DNA of 64,000 nucleotides. Source: Gymnopus androsaceus JB14 (Eukaryota > Basidiomycota > Agaricomycetes > Agaricales > Omphalotaceae). Both the position numbers and the translations under genes were made by a program. The stretch spans positions 434,001 through 498,000 of the forward strand of contig ML769392.1 in NCBI GenBank assembly GCA_009733575.1. Reading direction: 5' to 3'. The notes below the pieces were generated by a model, which searched no databases, was not told where the DNA came from, and saw only the letters and a list, made by a program, of their open reading frames with translations. Shown here piece after piece: positions 11,665 to 22,395 of the stretch (within the stretch, counting starts at the first letter, position 1; each line of letters begins with the position of its first letter).

Positions 11665-12884
11665 TTAGGTGTCCACAGTGCTTCCACTAGGATCCACCTC
11701 TGATGGCTTGGAACGACGTCGTCGCAAAGGGTTTGTCGACTTTGCAGAGGCCGAGGGTATTAATACAGGCTCGGATTCAGATTTAATACTCTGGAAATGA
11801 GTAAGGTTGAATCGGAATGATAAAACAAAGGATGCCTTACCGATTCTTCACTTGGGCTTTTATTCTTACTCCGCCTGTTTCGCCTCCTGGAAGACTTTGA
11901 GGGCCTTTCATCCTTCTCCCGCTGTAATTCTGACGCGTCCGTTTCGGTATCCGAAGATTCTTCAACATTATCATCGATAAGAGCTGTTCGAGAATCTTTC
12001 GCGTCGGGTTGGTCTGGTGGAATGCTATCATCGTTTGTAGGTGATGATTGGAGTATTGAAGGCAATAGACATGCGCCTAGTATGGAAAATAGGATCCCGA
12101 AGAAAATGGCGGAACAGATCATGGAAAAGATGGTCGGGAAACGTGTCATGAGACCGCTGTGTATGGTGTCATCAATTTGCATTGCTAAGGGAAGATGAGC
12201 GTACCGTATTCCTTTATGCGCAAGGATTCCCTTCAGGGAGGCTGAAACGACACTTAATTCGCGGCCCTCTCCATTTCCTATGCTCTTCCAAACGTCTTGT
12301 CTACCAATTGTAACATCCACCAACAACTGGCTCGTTCCTGGGACAAAGGAGTCCAGCATGGGTACTTCAATTGTGACAAGGTGAGGTTTACTTGAAAAGA
12401 AATAGGATGATTTTGGGATGGCGATTGCCGGGCGACGAACAGAGACTAGAGTCTTGTTATTGCTTGTCGAAAGCGTTAGACAGTTCATAAAATTTCCCAA
12501 CGCAAAGTTTGATTCTGTAGATGGGACTACAAGTTGTAGAACCACATCATACGGCTGGCGCGCAGACAAATCTGACAGAACCGCGTGGGCATAGGGTTGT
12601 ATGCCGTCGCTTGAAGCTGCTGTAAGCAAAAAGTTGTTGTGATAAAGAAGCACCTACCCATATTGCAGATACAAGGGTTTCTGCCAGCCAACAGCAACGT
12701 CCCTCCAAACTAGCAGTCCCGCAAACAAGGAAAGAAAGACCAGACAGGGCACCAGGGACAAGAATACAAAGAGAGACACCAGATTTGGTGTGTATGGTCG
12801 AAGCGATTGAGAGACCAAACCGAATGGCACCTGTAGAGTGTAGTACCAAAAGCCCCGCGTGTTTCTCCCTTTATCTTCTTCCAT
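11665..12884 (-). CDS. SEI1: Seipin family protein (lipid droplet biogenesis)
   Basis: An ER membrane protein of about 360 residues that marks sites of lipid-droplet budding in this family. Near residue 30 a hydrophobic segment (LVSLFVFLSLVPCLVFLSLF) forms the first membrane span. It is followed by the lumenal domain with PLYLQYGDG, DVVLQLVVPSTESN, NFMNCLTLS and VTIEVPMLDSFVPG. The second span is TIFSMICSAIFFGILFSILG. An acidic then basic cytoplasmic tail ends in RRRRSKPSEVDPSGSTVDT. Topology and motifs match seipin (BSCL2). The exon 1-2 join uses the CAAG acceptor to keep frame. The start is only about 100 bp from that of the divergent unknown gene. Confidence 0.9.
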
Positions 12885-12988
12885 AATTGAAAGCTGGAGG
12901 TCTGATAGAGTCAGAGTCGATATCCGGAGAGAGGATACTGGAAGAGAGAAGGATGCAGGCATATTGGTCACGCTTCCATATTTCGTCC

Positions 12989-13594
12989 ATGACCTGCATC
13001 TCGGTTCAAAGCTTGCTCGGACAAAAACCTTCTTCTGAGGCTTTGGTCGACTATCTCAGTAATCTGTCCTCCATTGTGCAGTCTGATTCAGCTTCTACGC
13101 CTGAAATCAAGTCATATCCAGACGTAGTTTACTATAATTTCTATTCTCTCGGTCTCAGTCTTCTCTTCAAACCTGTCGACGGCAAGACAGGCGCAGATTT
13201 AGAGGAAGACAAACTCATTCTCGATAGTTTCGATATCTATAACATTCCCAAGGTTTCCGATCCCAATGCCAAATCTGGATCCAAGAAGAAAGCAGAAACT
13301 GCTTTTGCGACACATCCAGTATCGCCTGTGACGCTGAACCTTACCCAGGTAGAGGGTCTTTCCCCGCTTCAAGTCACTCGAGAAAGTACTGGGAAAGACT
13401 TTGTACAACATCTCGGCGAACCAGATCGAAAAGGCGGGGGATCAGGTCCAGCTAGTGGTTCCATTGGGATCTGGTGCGAGTGGACAAAGCATGGCATATT
13501 AGTAGAGTTTGGCGGCGTTGAGGCCACTGGCCCTCAAGCTTGGGAGAGAGGCAAGGATGCAGGATGGAAAGTTGTCACTGTGTTCCGGACATAG
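12989..13594 (+). CDS. Conserved hypothetical protein
   Basis: A single exon encodes 201 residues starting MTCISVQSLLGQKPSS. I do not recognise the family. The coding evidence is a long open frame with structured, non-repetitive content: SYPDVVYYNFYSLGLSLLFK, then an acidic segment with LDSFDIYN. A C-terminal block contains HLGEPDRKGGG, IWCEWTKHGILVEFGG and WERGKDAGWKVVTVF. The Gly- and Trp-rich C-terminus looks like a compact beta domain. An upstream in-frame ATG at 12887 would overlap the seipin start region, so 12989 is preferred. A GTGAGT donor directly after the stop suggests an intron in the 3' untranslated region or an alternative end. No signal peptide or membrane span. Confidence 0.7.
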   Translation: MTCISVQSLLGQKPSSEALVDYLSNLSSIVQSDSASTPEIKSYPDVVYYNFYSLGLSLLFKPVDGKTGADLEEDKLILDSFDIYNIPKVSDPNAKSGSKKKAETAFATHPVSPVTLNLTQVEGLSPLQVTRESTGKDFVQHLGEPDRKGGGSGPASGSIGIWCEWTKHGILVEFGGVEATGPQAWERGKDAGWKVVTVFRT

Positions 13595-13860
13595 GTGAGT
13601 CGTTTTCGATATCGCTTGATTTTACTGACAGGCCTCAATAGAGATCCAGAAGAGCCTGTAATGGTTGAGATCACGAATATTCACTATGTACTTGGTATAT
13701 AGAGCTCACTAGTACTTAGCTACTTACAGTATGTACATACCCGTTTCCGAGAATCGAACAAATTCACGTGAAGAAATTCCAATGCATGTGAAAGAAAGGA
13801 AACTACTCTCAGCTCACTGACAATCGTAACTTGAAGCTTACCTTCTCGAAGTGTATCGAA

Positions 13861-14632
13861 ATGGCCTCACCTGCAGACATGACTACGCTGGACATCAGCG
13901 GCAATTTTGTTATGGTGAGCAATACATCTCGATTCTAGTCAATTTGAACTCACTTTTGCAACAGAACAAATCTCTCAGCGATTCAACCGATGAGATTCTT
14001 CGTCTTCAAGGGGTCGGATGGTTCAAGCGTAAACTTATTGCAGCTGGCACTGTTTCACTCGTCATCAAGCATTACAAGGATGAGAACGGTCTGGAGCGCA
14101 TCGATATCGACCAGACACTATCACCGGGAGGTATAGGTACCAGGGAGGAGAGGGTCCTAGATTGGTCAGAGAGAAGCAAAGATGATAGTCTCTTTGGAGC
14201 TATCATAGGTCAATCAAAGAGACTCAAAGTGGAAGAAATAGACGACGACTATCTCAAGAATGGGTGGACAGCTGATACCATTGAGAATGGTAGCCTCTTG
14301 CAGGGACGTCCGCTACACATCACACTGACTCGCTTCCTCCAGGGCTCATCCAATCCTATGTCGTCAGTGATACCCCGAAGAGCGGAACTTCTTGGATTGC
14401 GAATCAGGTCTTTAATGTTTGTTCTTATCCGGTGGATAATCGTCTAAAGCATTCATTGATTTAGATCTGGGGCATGGAAGAAATTGACAGTGTCCGTCGC
14501 TACGTTAGGCATGTTTTCTTCACTGGTCCCAAAGGGGAGGAAATTCGCGGCCGTCTTGTTTATGATTTTAGTAGGCGTTCTAGAGCTTCCCTATATAATA
14601 ATACTTACCCAATTACAGGTGGTCCACTCTGA
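13861..14632 (+). CDS. Calycin/lipocalin-like protein, copy 1 of tandem pair
   Basis: About 210 residues in five exons: MASPADMTTLDISGNFVM, then NKSLSDSTDEILRLQGVGWFKRK. The chain consists of alternating beta-strand-like segments (TVSLVIKHYKD, IDIDQTL, RVLDWSERSKDDSLFG, RLKVEEIDDDYL, NGWTADTIENG). It ends RHVFFTGPKGEEIRGRLVYDFSGPL. This strand pattern and the xLQGVxWFxRK opening fit a small fungal family with a fatty-acid-binding-protein or lipocalin-like barrel. The ligand is unknown and there is no signal peptide. An extra intron interrupts the codons between IENG and LIQSYVV, which the second copy lacks. The homologous neighbour starts 304 bp downstream on the same strand. Confidence 0.8.
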
Positions 14633-14936
14633 GTTCGCGCTTTATAAACAAAGAATCAAACTCATTGTACTTATACTATAACTATGAATCAACCGTTGAT
14701 TATCCGGGATACATGTTGTGAGCGCATTTTCGGCTAATCAACCTTGTCGACTGTATACCGTCGGTCTAAACGCAGCTGTGTCCGTCGCGACTGAATGGTT
14801 ATCCTTCCGTAGGCCCGACGGCGGATGCAAATTCCAGCCCTATGCTCAGGCGATGAGGAGGGTAGCAGGACAAGTATTTAATCACTATGGTATTTCACCA
14901 GACTTCACAACTCACAAACTAACGATTTCTTCTACA
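14633..14936. other. Spacer between tandem calycin-like genes
   Basis: A 304-base gap holding the 3' end of copy 1 and the promoter of copy 2. The open frame seen at 14718-15023 shows no resemblance to the flanking family and runs through copy 2's first intron, so I read no gene here. Confidence 0.5.
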
Positions 14937-15663
14937 ATGGCCGTCCCAGCAAACTTGACAACCCTTAACATGAGTGGCAAATTCTTGATGGTATGCTTTA
15001 ACTTCTGCTGTCTTGAAAGCTAGGTAGTGACCGTCTATTTAGAACAAGTCGCTAAGCGATCCCCCCGAAGAAATGCTAAACCTCCAAGGAGTAGGCTGGA
15101 TCAAGCGCAAAGCCATCGGCTCCGCCACAGTCAAAGTCTACATGAAGCACTCCAAGACTGACAGTGGTGTGGAATGCCTCAGTATCTCGCAGGAAGTTGG
15201 TGGAGGTGATCCTACTGAACCAGAGGACAAGGTCCTCGATTGGACGGAGAAGACTAAAGACGGGAAATTTTTCGGCCCTTGCGTGACGAAATCCAAGAGG
15301 GTCAAGGTTGAGGAGCTCGACGAGCCCTACTTGAAAGAGGGCTGGACGGCGGACACGTTGGAGCATGGATGTATCCTCGTCTACCTCTCCAGTGAGGGCA
15401 AGCACGGCTGGTCGACTAAGCAGGTTCGCTATTTTTGTAAAATTATTTCGGGAATGCGCGCTCACCGTCATTGTAGACCTGGGGAGTCGGAGAGGTGGAT
15501 GGTGAGAGACGCCACGTTCGGCACGTCTGTTTCACTGGACCCAAGGGCGAAAAGCTTCAAAACCGCCTGGTCTATGACTATCGTGAGTCGACCAGGAAGA
15601 TCGGAATTGTTTTTTTTTTTTTTTTGGCTGACTTTGACCTGTATCCCAGTTGGAGAGCCCTGA
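14937..15663 (+). CDS. Calycin/lipocalin-like protein, copy 2 of tandem pair
   Basis: About 205 residues in four exons, starting MAVPANLTTLNMSGKFLM and continuing NKSLSDPPEEMLNLQGVGWIKRK. It aligns with copy 1 throughout: VLDWTEKTKDGKFFG, KSKRVKVEELDEPYLKEGWT, HVCFTGPKGEKLQNRLVYDY. The first intron falls at the same codon in both genes, and so does the intron before TWGV/IWGM, which shows a tandem duplication. The last intron carries a long T tract (15610-15626) before its acceptor. The tail after VYDY (LGEP) is short. Divergence from copy 1 is substantial, so the duplication is not recent. Function unknown; cytosolic by lack of signal. Confidence 0.8.
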
Positions 15664-15969
15664 TTTGAGAAGTTCCGGCGGTGTTTGTAAAGGAGGGTGT
15701 ACTTACCAACGAAGAATATAACCCTGCTGTAAATCTTGAATGAAATTGGACGTTGATAGTTATTCACGAGCTGCTCGAGCGCTGAGCAAACCAGCCATTA
15801 TTTTCTCTGTATTTCGAGTCTTGATATTAGTATGAGACCGCATTACGGTTGTAGTATTAGCTTGTGTCCAGAATAAAGCTTGCATAACCTCGTCTCGTGT
15901 AGATACATAAGATATTATTCAGGTTAAATAAGCGCCCGTTTTGTTAATCACATTCAACAACATATATCA
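15664..15969. other. Intergenic region upstream of LCCL gene
   Basis: A 306-base gap between two plus-strand genes. It is AT-rich towards 15900. No conserved coding content, RNA gene or repeat is visible. Confidence 0.4.
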
Positions 15970-18346
15970 ATGCCCAAAATAGCCTCAACGACAGTTGCTT
16001 CTTTCTTCACTACCATGAGCTCTGGCTCTAGCTCAAGCCTAACGGCAGATTCAGTGAATCGTACTTCGATACATTCGCTACATCGCAACTCTCTTCATTC
16101 TTTGCACGCTTCCGCCTCTTCTCAAGATCCTTCAGTCTCGAAAACCTCGTTGGAACTGCGGGCACTGGATGCCGCAACGACAGATCCAGAAGACCTTTCA
16201 CCGTATCCTCGTACAGCCTGGTACAACCGTGTTCAGACACGTATAGCTGCACGGCATCCCCGCTTCTATGCCCGAGCCTCTCGTGTTCTTTTATACTGCA
16301 GAGGACCACGGCCGAAAGTTGACCTGCCAAGTGTGTATTCTCTCGGTGCTTTGGAACGGTTTGTACTTACCAAATTTAGATCCTCGACCATGGCTCGATA
16401 TAGATTTCCATTATCGAGGGATAAATGTCGTCCTTCCTATCGAATCCACCATCCTCCGGACGACCAGACTACTGAGGAATCCATGGTTATTTGTCCTCCT
16501 TGCCGTTGCCTATATTATTGCGCTTGCCTTTTTCTCAACGGCACAATCTTTTCTCACTCCGGCTGATGACTACATCACATGCACAAGTGTTTACTGGGTA
16601 TCCAACGCTGGTTGTGGCCTTAATGGGGCGGACTGTGGACCTTTCAGCGATAGTACCTTTGATTTCCGGTGTCCAGCTCAATGTTCTAGTGTTGTGCTGG
16701 AAAATCCTCGCACAGTTGGCAACGAACAAGTAGATCTCGTTCCTCTGATCGTAGGTGGGGGCGATGTAAACCGGACCTATCGTGGTGACACGTTCATTTG
16801 TGCAGCTGCATTGCAAGCGTAAGTTGGTTCTTCTCATTTTATTTGTGATCCTGAGTCTTATCGCGTTGGTATAGTGGTCTCATCAGTGATTCTAGAGGAG
16901 GGTGCGCCTCTTTGTCCTTGATAGGAAATTACACCAATTTCCTACCTTTCTCTGCTCACGGACTCACATCGATTGGGTTTCCGACCGTCTTCCCTCTCTC
17001 ATGGCAATTCAATGATCATACATCACTAACCAGCTGCGCGGATAATCGGGACGCTGCTCTTGCTATGAATATCTTGGTCACATTCATTCTATTTGTGGTC
17101 CTTCGGCCCAAACCTATCGTCCTATTTTGGTGTCTAGTCTGTATTGGTTACTGGCATGTTACGTTGTTCTCTCAACCGCAGTCCAACCCACCACCTCTCG
17201 ATGTAGCTTTTCAAACGTTTTTACCAGTGTTGTTCATCGCATATGCATTTTGGCGTCTTGCTTTTCGTTTTACTCTTCCGGCCTTTGCCAAACTTCCCCT
17301 TGAATCTGCCATATGGTATCTTGCAACTTTCTGGGCTGGGGTAAGACTTATTTTCTTTCCTGTATTAACTGACACTGATCGTATTTGAAGGTGCTCACCA
17401 ATATCACCCTTGACAAGATCCCGATCGAAACCCTCACTGGTGCAAGTATCCAAAAAGAAAAAGGTGCTATCACTGCGTTGGTTATCATTGTAATCGTCGT
17501 TGCAGCGATAGTAATCAATCAGGTTGGTCCGACAATCTCAGATAATGTCTGTGACTGTGGCCTCACATCTGCTTCTAATAGGTGAGGATAATACGGAAAA
17601 CAGGATACCTTCCAAAATATCTTGCGTGGCATATCGCAGGGGCATTGACAGGTATACCTTTACCTTTACCTTTATTGTTAAGCATCTTAACTTGTACAAT
17701 GTATCTGTCTTGTAGCTGTCGTGCTGGCCTGCCTTCCTGGATTAGTTTTCCGACTGCATCATTATATCATTGCCATGGCCCTGATGCCAGGGACCGGGTT
17801 TCCAACTAGACCATCTGCGGTATATCAAGGTTTCCTCCTCGGATTGTTTCTGAATGGTGCTGCTGCATTTGGTCTAGACTCCATTTTGCAGACTGCTGCA
17901 GAGGTCTCTATTTCTTTGTTTCTGTCAGCCTGGTGCCTGTGGCTGACATGATTCTGATAGCTGGTACAAGACGCCCCACTTGGAACCACCCTTCCCGCAT
18001 TTGTGACGAATTCAACCAACTTCAACTCATCTATACCATTTGTAAATCAAACGATCTTTTGGGAACCACTTCCCTCCGGATGGGATGGATTCTCTCTTAT
18101 CGTTGACGATGTTGAGCGTTACGTGGGAACTGCATTAAACTTTTCGCTGGCAGCTTTCGATGCGACTTTACCGCATTTTTTTAGACTCGCTGTAAGTTCT
18201 AGGAATCTTTTCGCTTCACATGAAAGCTGAGCTTTTTCTCTATCATTTAGCTCACCTCCAGCGGAAACTTGGGAGACTTCACAATGAGCGCAACCTTATT
18301 CCCTAATGGGACGTGGATAGATCCGGCACCTGGAAGTTCAACATGA
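15970..18346 (+). CDS. LCCL-domain multi-pass membrane protein
   Basis: About 640 residues in seven or eight exons. The cytoplasmic N-terminus is Ser-rich. A first hydrophobic segment (WLFVLLAVAYIIALAFF) precedes a lumenal or extracellular LCCL domain with its Cys set: YITCTSVYW, NAGCGLNGADCGPF, FDFRCPAQC, and GDTFICAAALQAG. After GGCASLSLIGNY a Cys-poor extracellular stretch leads to at least six further membrane spans between 17060 and 17900, for example NILVTFILFVVL, IVLFWCLVCIGYW and TALVIIVIVVAAIVI. The C-terminal part carries many N-x-S/T sites and a conserved EPLPSGWDGFSLIVDD segment. The architecture is that of fungal LCCL-domain proteins, whose ligand is unknown. The start at 15970 may compete with the in-frame ATG at 16015. 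Confidence 0.88.
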
Positions 18347-18602
18347 TCATCGAGGGCTATCGTGTTAAGAGTTTTGTGCATTATTATTATTATGTACATC
18401 CACAGGAACAATGTAAACTGCATTAATCATATCAAAGTACTAGAACATTTTATTATAACCATAAAAAATCGGGCATCCAAGAAATGACACAGAATGGGTT
18501 AATACACTTGAGCTAACAAGAGAATGAATATAAGAATTTTAAGTATAGTACCATAATGCGACAGCGAGCCATGGTGATACAGAACAAGAAAAAGAACATG
18601 TT

Positions 18603-20270
18603 TTATACTTTAGGATCCGAGGTTGACGTACTTGCACGGGCTGCCACCTTGGGTGCAGCAGCCTCAACAAACCCTTTCTCAGCACGGAAGCCTTGGTTCA
18701 TCGTCCCAGATTTGTTCTTACGCATTCCACGTCGACTTTCGGTAGGGTATTCGCACTTTAGTGAACGTCGATGACATTGACTATAGAAGGGGAAAAAGGG
18801 TCAGATAATGGGACGTAAAGACGAGGGAAATCGGATAGAGGTAAATGAAGGAACCAAAACTCACTTGCACGTACGATCCGCACTGTTCGGGTCTTGAGGA
18901 CCACAAGCAATCTTACGCCCACTGGAAAAGAGCGAAAGTTAGCGCTGTGATCGTTAAAAATACCCATCGATTTTTGTCCCGGGTCATAAAGAGACGAGGT
19001 AAACCCGCCACTTACCGACAGAAGAAACAAGCTAAGGATAAACTCTTCTTTTCGCTCTGAGAAGCAAGACGAGACTTCGGAGCTTTAGGAACTGGGGTGG
19101 ATGTAGGCTTCGGTAGAGGAATCTTTCCCATGTAAGCACGGGGAGAGCCTGAGCTCGGATCGTTTTGAAGCTCCTCGGAAAGATTATGACGCCGCTTCCT
19201 CTTGGCGGATGTCCTGGGAAGTACGGCTTTTGAAGACGAAGATCCGCTAGGATCGTCTGCTGGTTGCTCAGAGTCTGACTGCGACTCGGGAGGGAGAGGT
19301 GGAAGGGACAATTGCTCTGGCTGAGGTACCATTGCCACGGGTGACAGCGACGATTGAAGGGGCGTCGGGCTTGTAGGAGACCCTGCGACGACTGCTTCGG
19401 GTGAAAGCGAGTACATACGAGAATGGTGGCTTGCCACCGGAGGAAAGACGGGAAAATCTGACTCTGGTGGAGGCATGTGAGGTGAATGTGCAATGGTGGG
19501 AGACAGCGAAATTGGATGGAGCTCGTGCTGGAAGCCATGATGGTCCTGATGGTCCTGCTTTACAACCCAGTGAGTGTGGCGAAATAAAATATTTATTTAA
19601 AAAAAAGTTAAGACAGCACGACGTACTTCGGAATCCTCTATTGACTGAGGAGAGTAAAAGGAAGCCGTAGGTAGAGACACAGGCTCGGTGCCAAGATGAT
19701 TATATCCCTCTTCTGGTGATGGAATGCCGCCATGGTTGAGCGAATATGGGTAAGAAGCGTGGCTGGAAGAGCCGGGGCTGAGATATTCTCCAGAATACCT
19801 ATTCTGCATATTCAGCGCGACGTTTGAGCCATGAGCAGGTGAAGGAAGAGGATATGTGTGGCTGGCGCCAAAGGTGAACGCTGCGCCGCCACCAAAGGTT
19901 CGATAATCGTCTCCAAGAACTACCAAGGCTGGAGTGTGCTGTTGCGCAGCAGCCTTTGCAGCATCAGGAAACGTTGCCAAGAACCGTTCCTCCTCTTCTC
20001 TCAAAAACTGCTGATATGAATTGAGGTTCGGGCCAGAAGAAAAATCCTGCTGCTGGAGCAAAGGAATAATGAGAAGAAGAAGAGGAAAAAAATAACAGAA
20101 CATACTGAGTAGGCCGAACGACGCGTCTGCAGTTGAGATGTTGAATCGTGATGGACACTATGGTCGTAGTTTGTAAGAGGATGATAGCTGGAGGAACCTG
20201 AGGGCAAAAGCTGGTGGTCAGAGTAAGAATAAAGGCTCCCAAAGGGCTGTTCTTCAGGATAGGGTGCCAT
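18603..20270 (-). CDS. Zn(II)2Cys6 transcription factor with a C-terminal zinc cluster
   Basis: Six exons encode about 470 residues. The N-terminal 350 residues are low complexity, rich in Ser, Pro, His, Tyr and Gln (MAPYPEEQPFGSLYSYS, LPPLPPESQSDSEQP). The zinc cluster sits close to the C-terminus: CFFCRGRKIACG, then DRTCNQCHRRSLKCEYP, giving C-x2-C-x6-C-x11-C-x2-C-x6-C assembled across two introns. A basic linker (RRGMRKNKSG) follows. Most fungal zinc-cluster regulators carry the cluster at the N-terminus and a long regulatory domain after it; that domain is absent here. It presumably binds CGG-type sites. Target genes are not evident from the neighbours. Start at 20270; the ATG at 20312 is also in frame. 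Confidence 0.88.
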
Positions 20271-20810
20271 TGACGATGGGGAGAAAAGGGAAGAAAGGCA
20301 AGTCAAAGCCACGCTCTAATTGCTCTAATTTACACAAACAAACAATAAGTATATGTATTACCCGTATTAGATTATTCATGTTATACTGCCTGCTTATCGT
20401 TGTATAATTTTTTCAGGACAGCGAGATCATCGTCCAGAGATCATAAATGCCTCCGTTTGCCTCCGTGTGCCTCCGCTAAACGTTGGAAATTTCATCGAAA
20501 TGCCTCCATTTGTCCTTTGATGGTCTGCTACTACTAAGCTCCGAAACATTGAAACATTGGTTCAGAGTTCCCCCCGGCCAGCAACTAGTATTTGTTCCAA
20601 TTCCTATAAGTAGAACTCTATTCTCCAAAATGGAATCAGCTATCGCGCCGGATCTTTTGCTTCGCCTGAGTTCAAAGCCGTTAAAAGTGCTACAGACAGC
20701 GAAGCTTATTGGCAGTTAAGCCAATGGATGCGTCTCAAGTCATCTAAGCGCTGGCAGGTATCTAATCACGGTTCACTTGTAACCGTTTGTGCAGTGGTAC
20801 CACCACTACC
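20271..20810. promoter_or_regulatory. Divergent promoter with short GCCTCCG repeats
   Basis: A 540-base gap between the zinc-cluster gene (minus) and the SGWGQ-repeat gene (plus). From 20449 to 20478 a 10-mer starting GCCTCCG occurs three times in tandem, with a related GCCTCCA at 20502. A coding-looking segment at 20640-20755, reading KAVKSATDSEAYWQLSQW, lacks an in-frame start and does not join the downstream frame by a normal splice. It may be a 5' exon I could not resolve. Confidence 0.4.
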
Positions 20811-22039
20811 ATGTATTCAGACGAAGGTTCCACAAGTCGACCAGCATTCACCAACCCAGCCCGTAAGTCACCAGCTTCTATTTATTCATATACCAACTAT
20901 TTCTGCAGATTTCAAACACCTCCGGCTCAGTAACAAATGGGCTTGCAATATCTGCACCACTGCGAAAAAGAAAAGAAAGCCCATGTCCTATCGAGAAGCC
21001 ATCCAGCACGAACGAAACTCCACTGATCATATATCTCTTGTACACCCTCACTCCCAACCACAACAACAACCGTCACAGAACTCTGGGTGGGCTCAAACAA
21101 ACTCTGGCTGGGGGCAGCAAGAACCGCGACAAAACTCTGGGTGGGGTCAAGCTTTGGATTCATGGGAAGCGGAGGGTAAAGCGAAGTCTGGCTGGGGCCA
21201 ACCGCCACAGAACTCTGGCTGGGGCCAGCAAGAGCCGCTACAGAACTCTGGGTGGGGTCAAGAGAACTCCGGCTGGGGTCAGTCTTCTGATCCATGGGAA
21301 GCCCATGGGCCTTCCGTCGATGCTTGGTTTGCGGAACCTGTAGTAGATCGATTCATGACGAAGCAAACGCTTCTCCGAAAGGAAAATCAATATTTTGCAG
21401 ACCATGTAACGGATATGGTAAGAAAAACTCTCCTCGCTCGAATTTACTTAACTGAAGAGTACTAATATTAGGTGCCATTTTGGTAAGAAACATCTTGTCG
21501 CTAATGGTTACTCGGGAGTATTGAATCTGATATCGCAGGATCCGTGGCATCGAGGCTGCTGAGCGTGGGGAGGTGTTGAGTTTGGAAGAATTTCTGAATT
21601 CCCTGGAGAGCGAAACGTGGCCGCCTCATGGTCATGATATTTGGGGTCATCTCGATCGACAATCCAACTACGGAGGTCGTGCTAACAATCCTTGGGAGCC
21701 GGCTTGGGACAACGATGCTAAGAAATGGGGCGCTCAGTCGGTTTCATCTGCATCTGTAGAGAGTGGGGGAAGAACAGGTCGTAGTGATGTCATGCGTACT
21801 CTGTCGCATCCCCTTCCTTCAAAATTTCCCTCGATGCGCGACCCAGATTCGCTCGTTGAAGTCGTAGCCCGTCAGAAGGCGGTCGATAACGATCGGAAAC
21901 AGGAAATGTACACGTTTCTGGAGGTTGTTGCATTTCTCCGACTTTTACTCCACTCGCTGATACTCATTAATTACAGCTGCCAACCAACGAGAAAGTCAAG
22001 AAAATTGATGATTTGATACGTACCCTGCGTTCGTCGTAA
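20811..22039 (+). CDS. Protein with tandem SGWGQ repeats
   Basis: About 330 residues in five exons, starting MYSDEGSTSRPAFTNPAH, then FKHLRLSNKWACNICTTAKK, a short CxxC-containing stretch. Residues around 90-180 hold eight or so copies of a (Q)NSGWGQ or KSGWGQ motif mixed with Gln and Pro, a prion-like low-complexity region. The conserved C-terminal half includes DPWEAHGPSVDAWF, VVDRFMTKQTLLRKENQYF, VPFWIRGIEAAERGE and a helical end (KKIDDLIRTLRSS). I do not recognise the family. The upstream coding-like segment at 20640-20755 could extend it, but no consistent splice was found. Aromatic-Gly repeats suggest RNA binding or phase separation, by inference only. Confidence 0.72.
21080..21300 (+). 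repeat. In-frame tandem repeat encoding NSGWGQ units
   Basis: The codons AAC TCT GGN TGG GGN CAR recur at least seven times with spacers of Gln, Glu and Pro. Synonymous differences between units show an older expansion, not a recent slippage. Confidence 0.75.
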
Positions 22040-22395
22040 TTGCGCAGCGGGGGACGGAGGATGGTATAATGTATGAACCTATGTTTCTATATCTACCCAG
22101 CATTGCTTCTTTTCTCAATTCAATGTACTAACACTGCTATTGACATGGAATATCAAGTCGGATCGCTTTGAACATACATACCATCGTACACGATCTGTGG
22201 CTAAGTTGCGGGATGCTGTGACAGGGGCTTTGCATTGGATCACTGACTCTATTTATTGCCGCCCAACCGTCCAACCGAACTCAGCAATCTATCAATTCTT
22301 CCTTTTTCGTCGGACTCTTGCAGCGGCGCGCCTGAGATGGAAATGTATAAAACGGCACGTTCACAGAAGGGGCGTATCTCATACTACGCCCCATC
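22040..22395. other. Intergenic region upstream of first WW-domain gene
   Basis: A 356-base gap between two plus-strand genes. A GC-rich tract at 22322-22335 and short TA-rich blocks are visible. No gene or repeat recognised. Confidence 0.4.

Noticed and set aside
12887..12988. Upstream start for the unknown protein next to seipin
   Set aside because: It would begin 3 bp from the seipin start codon, leaving no promoter; the extension is not protein-like.
14718..15023. Open frame of 101 codons between the calycin genes
   Set aside because: It overlaps the promoter, first exon and intron of copy 2 in another frame and resembles nothing.
15610..15626. Poly-T run as a possible terminator
   Set aside because: It lies inside a coding-gene intron before its acceptor and is best read as a polypyrimidine tract.
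20449..20515. Possible CRISPR-like or satellite repeat
   Set aside because: The GCCTCCG words are only 10 bp and three or four copies, in a eukaryotic genome.
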